From NCBI GenBank assembly GCA_013398055.1, contig VZRS01001522.1, positions 496,001 to 560,000 on the forward strand: 64,000 nucleotides of DNA, given 5' to 3'. This document shows positions 26,601 through 38,600 of the stretch, piece by piece (positions within the stretch are counted from its first letter, which is position 1; every line of letters begins with the position of its first letter). A program made the translations under genes and the position numbers. The DNA comes from Ifrita kowaldi (Eukaryota > Chordata > Aves > Passeriformes > Cinclosomatidae). The notes under the pieces were generated by a model that searched no databases, was not told the DNA's origin, and saw nothing but the letters and a program-made list of their open reading frames with translations.

Positions 26601-29600
26601 CAAAGCTGAACTTGGGAATTATCCTGCAACACAGTCAAAACTGGCAACAAACGAGGTTATGAAAATCCCACACTGAAAAAACCAAAAGACTGGGGAAAAA
26701 AGTAGTATTTTTTTAAAAGGTTAGGTTGTGCACTGGAAACAACTACTAAACCAGGGCAGCCTAGAAAATGCACTGTTAATTCATGGTGAGACAACTTTAT
26801 GTCATACTACAAAGCAATTTTTCTTCAGACTAATATACACATAAAACTTCGTCTTCCATACTTTCGCAGAATCTCTATTTGAATAGTCAGTGAACAGGTA
26901 AGAGCACTCTCAGTTTCAATATTCTGGGAATCTTCAGTGATTATTCTTATTTTTCAGCCAACAATAACCTATTTGTAAAGGCAACCTGAGTGTTAATGTA
27001 CTCTTATAGGAAGTTATACCCATATCTAAAAAAATCCATAACTAGAATATGGAAAAAAATGACAACTGCAATTTAATCTCAAAATTTGTCTTGTAAAAGT
27101 TACAAATGGTCATAGAAACAAAAAGATTGAAGCCAATTTATCAGCATTATTTTATTCATTAACTCATTGCACTCCATGGTTTTACAGTAATTCCCTTCTT
27201 TCTAACAGGACAAACCAGCAGAGGTGAAAAGGATAATTTTCAAAATCTCAGTTAACTGTATTTTTCTTTTTGTAATTGAACCACAAGGAGATGGGTTATT
27301 TGCAAATATGGCCAAATAGCCAAAAGCAAGACCTTCTTACCTTCTGACGTGGCTGATTGGGGCCTGAAACTACAACAGTATTACAGATTGCCAGAGCAAG
27401 AAAGAAGTCAGTGATATACATTGTCTCCAAAGATAACTTGCTGCCAGCTTCTTCTGATTGTCGATAGGAATGAAAAGAAATTTGACCAAACTTCTCCAGC
27501 AGCTGTGTGTCTGGTACAACATCTGTTTCCTATTATGAAATGAACAAAACTGTCCATCAGGTTATAAACTTAGTCTCTGGGGGTTAAATCAGTTACAGAT
27601 GACTGAAGTGTAGAAGCTCATACAACTTCCCTCCTGTGCTGAGTTGGTTACACCAGGAAACTGAGGAACACTCTGGAATCTTTACTGCCTTGTGCTAGTC
27701 CATTGAAAATGGCAAACTTCCTGCCCAAAGAGGTAACACCTAAAGGCTTAGTTCATAGACACTTCAACAGAGATTAAGTATGATGAATGGTATTTAGACA
27801 CCTTCAGGTACAGAAGCAGAGTTTTTTACTCCCACAATCTCAAATAAACATTAACCATCTAGACACTTCCTATTAAAACCAAAAGAAAATGCTAGAAACC
27901 TCTTAAAACAAAGAACAAGTTGTTAGTAAGATGAAATTGGTCTTTTCATTTGAAGTGAGCATGGATGCACAGCAGCAAGAGCCAAAGTATACACCTACAT
28001 GAAACAACAGGCATCTCCAACGTCAGCTGCAAATAGGATGCAACCAAGCCATCATGAGACCTCTGATTTTGGTGGAAGAGAGAAAGGATTTCTTAAATGA
28101 CAAGCAATCTGATCAAATGAGGGTAAAAAGAGATACCCTCACGAGTTACTTCAGAAATTTAGCGTCAAATCCAACAGCGTCTACTTACAATGGGACTGCT
28201 GAAAGCCATGTGTCCTGAGTGGGGAACACCACCTGCTTCATCTTGCCTTTTGAATGCAGAGTAACTACCAGACAACTGATTCAAAGACTTTCTGTTCAAA
28301 GGTTCACACACAGCTCTGCAGTTGTGCCCCTGACATTTTGATGTACAGGATGAAGAGCCATGCTGACAATCAGCTGAATCCTCATCCTCTGAATCCATCT
28401 CTTGATAGGATTCCAACCTCTTTGCTAAGGAAAGAGAAACAAAATTATTGTTCCACGAGCAAAAAGAAACATGCCCAAAACACTGTCTAAAAAATAAGGA
28501 ATTTGTTATATAGTTAAGAATAATCCACCATTTATGAAACCTGTAACAAGCCACCACACTGTCTTCCTGTTTGAGCAGCATTCTACTGGATTGAATCCAG
28601 AAGAGGGAACAAGAATGATCAGAGCTCTAGATAACATGAGTCACATGGATACATTAAGATAAACTGGAGTTGCATAGCCTCCAGAAAGGCACACTGATGG
28701 AAGTCAAATGCATGTTCGGGTGAAGGGAAATTGCACAGAGATAGGAAATAGCCTGTTTTCTGTGCACACTGTGGCTATCAAAAGACACAATGGCCCCATA
28801 CTGTGGCAAGATGGACTCAGGCTAGGTATCAACAAAAACTTGTCAGAGATGATGCATATTAGAATGGAATGCCTGAGAAAGCAGTGAATTGGACTTTACT
28901 GGAGGTCCTGAAGAAATAAAACAAAAAATTCCATAAAGAATAATAGCAACAATTCTGCTTTAGGCGAGAAAAATGGGACCAGACTTCCTGATGTGTTTTC
29001 TAGCCTAGTTGTGTTATGATGGATCAGGATTGTATGTCAGGGGGTTGACAAATACAGCTGCTAGCAGGAACTCATTGAAACTGTGTTTATTATTTCGGTA
29101 CTGGACACTCCCTCACAAACAGATACATATTTTATGAGTTTTTAATTGAGAAGCAGGTTTCAATAACAAAACTTTGTCTGGATGTGTGTGACACATTTGC
29201 ACCATAGATATAAATGCAGTTGTGTTCCTACCCAAAAATCAGTGGTGTAAAGAACCTCTGTAGCAAATGGAAACACTCCTATGCTACCATGGGCTTGATT
29301 AAGAACATATTCAAGCGTTTGTACTGGAGTTCTGAGAGTATTTGACCATATGCCAGAAGTTGAAACCTCAATCAGGAAAGAACTGTGTATGCACACTATT
29401 TAGCTTTCAAGTTTTACTTCTCACTGTGAAAACAGCATTCCATGAGCACACACTAGCACTTCAGTGCCTAAAATCCACAGACAGCATGGAAAAACTGCTC
29501 TGAGAGCTGTGCATTGCCTATTTATTTCATTAACGTGTGAATACAAACAATGGCATCCTAGCAAAAAACCAATGTTAATATTCAGACACGTCCAGCAACA

Positions 29601-32600
29601 CCATTAATTCCCTATTTCTTTCTTATTTCGGGTGGTACCTACTGTACAGGAAAGAAGTGTAAAGAGGGATATCATTCTGTTTCATGCAAACAGAAAACCT
29701 ATCCACAGGTCAGTCTCCAGCTGTATCGCTCTCAATGAGAGGGAAATATGTTTATTATGTCACTAGTGAGTCCCATACTTTCTGCTGTCTTCTCTTTCTG
29801 GAACACAAATGAAAGAATTCTGTCCCCCATCCTGCCATTCTGATGAGCCCAAGGAAACAGAGAGACCAGAGCTTACACCTTCCTTGGCAGGTCATCTTCC
29901 TGATATCAACATGAAATTAGTAACATAGTTCTTTTAAAAAACAGGTAAGTGGGAACATAACAGACTGTGGCTCTCCACAACCACCAACTACAAAATCCCA
30001 CATGAGGCATTGATACCTTTTACTGGAAAGCAGCACCAGTGACTCAGTACGTGTTTGTAGAGGCAGGTTTGGACAACACATGCCCATTCTGCTCTGCTTC
30101 CAGGCTGCTGAGAAGCTACAGGCTCTGTCTGAAGTAACATGTGGCATCTCTTACAACACCACACTGCTCTACTGCCATGGTCCAAGAGGCACACATTACT
30201 TCAGACAGAACACTGCATGGGGGCATCAATGGAGGATTATACTGAATCACAGGCATCCCTTTACCCTGGGCAATACAGATATAAACACAGAAATATATGT
30301 TCAGATTAGGCAGCTTCTATGCAAAAGACTGTACTGCGTTGCACTGCAACTCTTACCATATGTAGCACCTCTGTGCATCTGAACAAATATAAACCAGGGC
30401 TAAAAAACAAGACCTCTAAAGTTTTTCAAACTGATTGTCAGGGCTCATAAAATTTCTAATTTGGTAGGAAGAAATGCATGTTTACTCTCCAGGGAAAAGA
30501 CAGGGCACAGGAGGAAGTAATTACGTACATAATTAACACACTAATAATTTTGGAAGATAACTTTATGTGAACTACTAGCAGAAGCATGTGTAGACACACT
30601 TTCCCTGGCACACTGAGACCTGAATCAGCCACAGCTGCATCACTCACACTAGTCTTTCGTTTCTTTTCTGAAGGTTTTCCTTGCTTTAGGAAATACTCCG
30701 AAAATATAATCTGCTTTTTATTTAAGTTGTTCATTCACCTAGTTCAAAACTTAGAAACTTTTTTTCTCACTTTGCTGTTGTCATCCTTCCCAGTACAATT
30801 ATGCAAATCCAAAGAAGCATCTGGAAACCCGCATCATAACACTTCCAAAACATGTGCAGAAATTGCTGTAAAATTTGTCTGCAAAATCTGGTCCTGTGAC
30901 ACAACAAAAGAAGGGCTGAACTGATTCATTGCTGTGGCCAGCAGGGTGTGCCTTTTGCTTGCAGTTGTGAGCGGTTCTATCTGGCAGCAAACCCATCAAA
31001 ACCATGGAGGGTTTACTACACAGCTGTGCCTCACATGTCCACCCATCAGCATCTCACCTTTGATCTCATATAGAGTATTTGCATTGCCCACCAACAAAAG
31101 AGCAAATGTCTGCAGGCACTAGTACATACACATGGTAACTGTAATAAATACTTTGTGGTTTTACGTAATTCATAAAATAGCTAATTAAATAATTCATGTC
31201 ACTCTGCCCAATTTTCTCTTGTGTCTGAAGCTGTATCTTCTCCTGGCTCCCAGAAGACTTCAAGCTGGCTCTCATGAATTATATACTGAAAGATCCTACA
31301 CTTTTAGACAGTAAGACAGTAACTATTCACTAACACTGCTTGTTGACTTTTTGGCTAATAATGAACAGCTGTGTAAGATCTAAGTAAGACTACAACAGCC
31401 ATTTTCAATGAAGGTCCTTACCCTTGCAGCATTAACACACACATGGACACACATCTGATTACTTGTATCTTAAAATTACTGTTAAGTAATGTATTAATAC
31501 TATTAAGCATGTATTTAATCTGGGTTACTGTATTCTCAAGAGCAAAAGGATGTTGAAGTAGAGTCTTAACATACACTATAAAAAGGTGGTACAGTGCTAG
31601 GACAGTCAACAGGATGTTTAAACCTTAAAATGCTAGGTAAGCATTGGCACTCTAGTTGGAGAAAAAAAAAAAAAGAGGGGAAAGAGTAGATGGGCAATTT
31701 TTCAGTGTTCTGGGTTCTGAATATTCCATGGAGAGAAACAAAACAGAGTTAGGCATGACTTGTCCGATAATGAGTAAAGAATATTTAGTTCATGGTATCA
31801 AATCTATTGGAAAAATGATCCAGATGAACAAAGGTTTGTGTCTTACCATTTTCCTCATGGCAATACTCCTGTCCTGCAATGCTGCACCTCCGAAAAACCA
31901 TCTTATTTTCAGTGAGGGTTCCAGTCTTGTCAGAGAAAATGTACTGAATCTGGCCAAGGTCTTCAGCAATATTTAGTGCTCGACACTGAATAGTTGAGTC
32001 TGTTTTCTCGTGGTAAAAATCAATGTCATTCTGTATTAAATAAATTTGTCCCAATTTGACAATTTCAATTGAAACATAGAGAGAAACTGGGATCAAGACC
32101 TACCAAAATAAAACACAGAGATTAAATAAAACCAAAGTCTTTGGCCAGTTACAAACATGAAGTAGCTCTACTGAAGCCAAAGAGTTACTTCAAGGGTACA
32201 AATGAGATCAGAATGTGACCCATGTCCAAAGCAGACCAGTTACCTGTAATAAAATTATCATTGTCCAGAACATATAGAAGCCTGCTAATGTTGGATGACT
32301 CGATTTCCCATCTGGCTTGGGGATGTTAAAAAAAGGTATTTCCGAATACCTACGTAACCAAATTCCATGACCTTGAAAACAAGAACAAGATAAAGTCAGT
32401 CAGTTTTATGTAAAATGTATCACGGCTCAGGATTATTGTGTTAGCTGTTATAGTCTGCAGTTCTTTCTAAGCTTTTAAACTACAATTTTACCTCTTCGGG
32501 TTTTTTCCCAACAGGAGTCCCAAATATCAATACATACATGAATAAACACACCTTACATGCATTCTATCAACAGCATCTATACAGCATATCTCAGAAATAA

Positions 32601-35600
32601 AGAAATACTAACTACACTTCACGAATAGTTTTTTCCCTCCAAAAAAAAAAAACCCTCAGGCAATTAATTGCGTTATCCTTGCCTGTCCAGGTTTTAGTCT
32701 ACCTGCAAACACATCATCATGTCATCATTTTTAAGTGTAGTCTGAAGAGGTTTTATTAAACATATTTTAAACACCTTTATGATCTGTCGGAAAAGCTAGT
32801 CTGTTTAGATTTACTCAAGCTAATCACTTAATCAACCCCTAAAATATCAACTTGGTACAACTCTAGTCACACTAGGTCTCTCACCTCAATGTGCACATGC
32901 ATCTCATGTTACCTGAAAAATCCTAAGAGAAAGTAGGAGTTTTGCAGAACAGTTAGTGAGAAAAAAGAGAAATCAAATGAAGCAACAGGCTCCAGACCCA
33001 AAAACTTGCATCAGGAACACACTTTTTAACCACGCTCCAGATCAAACATGACAACTACAACCTCAGCACTCCCAACTTTCAGGGAATTACACGTGGATAA
33101 AGGCTGACAAAATGAATTAGCCCCAAAATAAAATACTTACCATTGTAGGCTGAGAGGAAAATAGCAGGAATCTGAGCGATTCTCACTTACCTATTGCACC
33201 AGTTAAACACATCAAAAGTAGAAGCAGAACACACCAAAGAATGTCAGTGTTCACTTTTCTTTCCAATTTACTGCGCTTGTAATGAGGGCCGCTGTTATTC
33301 AGCATGGCTTTGGTTTCATGACCTGCAACCGAGAAAAAGGCTGAAATTCTCTAATAACAGGTATCTGAACTGCAAGTGCTTTGTATTTTTAAAGCTTTGG
33401 GAAACAGAATATTTCTATTAACTAATATTTGAACAGCCATTATAAATATGAGGGAATTAGATTCTGCTACAATACATGTATTCTGTCCTAAAGAAAACCG
33501 AACAAGTTAAAATAAAATCTGCCATGCATACATTAACTTTTATTAACTTACATTAACTGTCACTAATATTCTTTCCTATAGACACAACATAATTCTTGAC
33601 CCTTCTATACTATTTCTAATATTTTCTACAAAATCTTACACCTATGTTACAACTATGTATCTGGATACATCATATTGATTAGTGTAAAAACCTCGACTCT
33701 TTCTACAAACTTTAGAATGGAACTAGAACAACAGCACTAGCTTCAGTTTTGTGTAAGAAAGAAGTCCTAAGCAAGTCATGCATTTCCATGTCCATTTCAA
33801 AACCTTGGTTTACCATTGCAACTAACAAGTTGACGACAAGGACCTGTTCACACACAACAGATCTGTCCTTCCAGAAATAATCCAGGGTATCAGTTTTTTA
33901 CTGTTAAAACAGAAACAAACTTGACCCAGATGTGCATTCTTAACATTTCTAGCTACGGCTGCCTTTTGCCGGATTCAAGCTTTTACTCTCCCAACTCCCC
34001 TTTGTACAATACTGCTTCTTAGGGCACGTAACTATCTTGTTTGCAAGGCAATCTGTGAAAACCAGGGTGCTTCACTAACCTGCATATACCACTATGCCTA
34101 CCACAGCTTCTGTGTTTCTTACTGTGCATCCTCGGAGCAGTAAGTTTTCCTTGCTGAGACCCACACGATCCATGTTTGAATGCTCACTGCAAAAAAAATC
34201 ACATCAGCTGTAGGACTCCAGCAATTACCAATCAGGCTTCGCAAAAACATTAGGAACAGATTTCCTCAAGAAGCTGCAAGTCACTGACTGCCATCCTGAC
34301 GTCTCTGATTGGACTTTTCAAATGAATGGAGTAACATGAAAGCAGACCATCCTTGAAAATCCGAGCAGGTAGGCACTGCATTACAATTTTTTTTTGCATT
34401 TAGCAGCCTAGCATTTGCTATCTGGCATATGAGAAGGAGACAACACTACTGAAAAGATATCCAAAACAAATACCGGAAATCCAAAACCCTATCCTGTTCG
34501 TATCATCAGCATCAGAAAATATTTAAAAAAAAAATAAATTCTCATCTTAAATATACTGTGAGTAGTGTCATTCCTGTGGTATACTTTCAGTGCAGGTAGA
34601 CCCACTCTTTCTCAAGGTGCTTCCTCAGAGACCAAGATTCATATATATTTTTATTCTCAAACATCTAATGTGTCAGTGTGCAAAGGGAAGAATAAAGACA
34701 TTCTAACTCTCAAAACCTGAAGATAAGTCACCCCGTTAAAGAGTATTTAGTTTTCCTATTATCTTTAGAAAATCATAAACTTGTAAGTATCACAGAATCA
34801 TAGAACGGCTGGGGTTGGAAGGGACCTTAAAGATCATCTAGTCCCTTAACGTCCCTTCTAACCCTAACCATGAAGGAAATCCCTAACATAAATGCAGCCT
34901 GAAGAAAAGACACAGACAGGCATGCTGGTCAAAAGGAGTTTGATCAACTGACTGAAGGTTACCTGAAACAAATCAGCGTAGGAAAGGAAACCAGTCCTTT
35001 CAATTTCCCATTCTAAGCAATGCAGCTTGCCCAGTCAGGCCTTGGTCCAGACCAAATACTGTAGATACCATATGTTATGAAGAGCAGATTTAAAACAGGT
35101 ATTTCAAGTATGAAACACACAATCGCAAAACAGCCTGACCTAAGATGTTGAAAATATTTAATACAAAATAAAAGCATCAGTGCCCAATCTGCCGCTCAGA
35201 AAACCCTTCTGGAGCTCTGTCTGTTGGGCTGCACTCAGAAACATAATGGTGCAAGCTGATCTCTATCCATATGGTTACTTCTTAAAGCAAACATTAAGAG
35301 TTCTCTGAAAATTATGTGAAAGCAAATGACAATAGTTTAAAGAGCCACCAAACCTACTTACACAAAGCCTCTGAAATGATTGAGGTCTTTGTTAGGACTT
35401 TCGCACTCTATTCTACTGGAAAATTCTTCTGGATCAATTTCAGAGACCTAAAGCCATGGGAAGAAAAAAAAAACCCAGAGAACTCAGACAAAATGCCACA
35501 GAAATTAAAAACATCATAAATTCAGAGGTTCAGATATTACTATCTAACAATTCAGCTTCTAAATTGTAGGTTGCTGTTGGTGTTGATGGTCTCCTACCCA

Positions 35601-38600
35601 GCATAAATCGGACTTACACATCATAGGACTTCCTTGTAAGTATGAAACACTGGCAAGTATCAGTTGAATTGCTGATATTTTGAGAACACTGGAGAGGATA
35701 AAAACGGGTGGAAGGATGGGGAGGAAGAAGAAAAACCAAAAGCAGTACGAACATCTGAAAGGCAGAGATTTCCCATAGATTTTTTCATTATATGGAAAAA
35801 AAAAGAAGAGGTGCTATCTTCTCTTCAAGCAGAAATTCTTACAAACAGACTTTTTTTTCCTATACCAAGACCAGGATGGTTTCTGTGCTAACACAAAGAA
35901 AGCAGGTAGAACTTTGCAATGATGTTTGAGACTTACAAGTACCAAAGAAAGGACTGTTATGAAAGACCAGAAATACATGTTGCAAACGAAGAGCAGGTGA
36001 GCTCTTCAGTGAAGAGAAAAGCCAAGTGAAATGAGTATCCTGTATTAGTAAGAATGAAACACGATGAGAATTAAGAGAAAAGCCAAAAGGCCTTATCTTT
36101 GGAATCACCTGCTATTGCGATTTAATTTCAATTAATGGCATATGAGTATGCTTCTAGTCTCTAGAATAACACAGACTTGCCTCTGGTATAACTGAGTCAT
36201 TTCCAAGCTGAGTACCTGCCACTAACGCCTTGGAAAGTCATTTGTTCTACTCTTCAAAAAAAACCCCAATGACCAATTTAAGGTTTCACACTCCCAAGCA
36301 TAATTCTCTAACTCACAGGTGTTACTGAATATATCTTCTACATAATTACAGGTCTCTGAGAAGGCTGTACTCTCTCAACTGGATGACTTCACACAGGCAG
36401 AACAGCAACTGTGAGCTTTTGAAACTCAGAAGACATCATATTGTTAACAAGTACTTTGCTAGCTTGATTAAAAGACTTTTTTTGCTATGTTTTGCTGTAT
36501 TGATGTGTTGCACTGTATTAACCTGAAGTCAATATGAACACAGCCTTCAACATACAGATATGTTCAGTCTCTTCTCAAATTTAGTTAACTGTGAAAGACC
36601 TGTCTCTCCACTGACCTTTCCCATGCTGAGTTGCACAGGAGGTACAACATTTCTGTAAAATGTTAGACAGAATACTTGATTGATGCTTTTCAAGAATTTT
36701 GCACTGTACAATGATTACCCAAATAAGAACTACCCTCAAAGTGAAATAGACAAAGCAGTCAATTCTTTTCTTCTACTGTCTGGAAACATCTAGATATACA
36801 TTGCTGGTAGAGCCTCTTGTAAAATACCTTGAAACAGAAAGCACTGAAATTCTGGGTGTAATCTGTAGTGGACACAGCTGTCTACATTCTGCCAGCATAA
36901 AACAGAGGTTACAAAAACTATGTCCAAAAGTAGGTATCTTGATAAAGACACTCAGATCTTCCTGGACTGTAAGTTTATTTTCTATATTTTTTTATTATAA
37001 TCATAATTTTGGCAAAGCAAATATTGAAAGTAGAAGCTTTTGTACCTTATTTCTTGAGAAGTTTTCCTATGTTTCCTGGCACAAAAGAGAAGATTTAAAT
37101 TTTAGCAGAATTAGAATTACTTGGATTTTGTGTAAAGGTCCCTAAAGGAGGGAGACAATAAAGATGGAAACCACTGGAATTTTGCTCTGTGTAATAATAC
37201 GTATATACAGAAGGATCAAACAGTCCTTCCTGCCTTGCTGTTTTAAGATTAAATCAAGAAATAAAAATAAAAACAGAAGTAAAAATAAAAGTAAGCATGT
37301 GACTGTAAAGGGATAAGCACATCATGCCTTTGGTATCAATATATCCATTAAGTAACGGCACTTAGAGACAACTCCTCACTTCCTTACCACTGCAGTAAAT
37401 TCAGAACCGGCTCACATAATTTTATCCCAGAGAACTAAACAGTCTGTTGTTATGGACAACACTGAAGCTCCCTGCTGCTGTTTTCAGCATGGTGTTTCAG
37501 CAGCAGAACTGAAGACTACAGAAATGTCAGGATTCTTTCATCTTTTAATATTGTCTTTTTTGTGCCAGCCTCCAGCATTTTGGCTGCTAGGTATAATATG
37601 AAAGTATTGTATGGGACTAACAATGCGTTTGCAATACGAAGAAACAGTGAAAAAGATAATACCTGCTCTTCTCTCTAGGTCTTTATACAGAACAGGAGTC
37701 CCTTCTAAAAAACGCTAATTTCTCACCCATGACATGTTATGCAACATAAGTAACCACTTGAGGTTTACCTGATTGGTTAATTTCACTGGTTTCCATTACT
37801 TGAAATAGATCTGTCTTTCTCTGCGTTTTGTGAACATGCAAAGACTTGCTCCAAAACAACTCAAGCAACAAATTATAACTGTGTTACCTAGCACCTTGAT
37901 TTTCACATGGGGATTGCTGAGCTACCATGAATTAGGCAGTCTAGACGGTTGAGTTGTTTGGGTTTTTTTAGTTCACTATCTGTCATGTCAGCTTTCTTAC
38001 ACCCCTAGAAAAGCACAATTCTCACCTGCTCTGAATATCCTCTCACCACCTGTCTCTGCTTTAAATTGGTTTCTCCATCAAGGCCTGCAGTTTCAATGTA
38101 ACAGATCCCATCTGGGTCACTAGAATACAACAGCACCATGTCAGCAGGAATGATTTCATTACGTGAAAGCCGGACGAAGTCCCCAACATTGATATTTTTC
38201 CAGCACTCATCTACGTATTTCTTCTCCTTTCTGAAATACATAGAAGAAAAGTGATCTTTGACAAATGCATAAACTGAAGCTGAGAAAAACCTACAGACGC
38301 TATTTGTGACGGCTACTACAACACATCAAAAATGACATTTTCCAAAATACTTGTTTCCCCACTTGGAAACAGAGCACGCAAGAAGGAAAAAGCATTCACT
38401 ATACTTCCTTAATCTTTGTATTTTTCTTGCTTGGAATATCCTTTTATGACAGCTATAAAAGAAAAATAATCATGTGTGCAGCACTGATACATACTCAAAG
38501 GAGTTTTCTGATGGTTAATTTAGAATATGATCAGTTTGCATTCCTATCTTTTTATTATCCATGATAATAACTGCCTACAGACTTGCCACTAGCAGACGCC

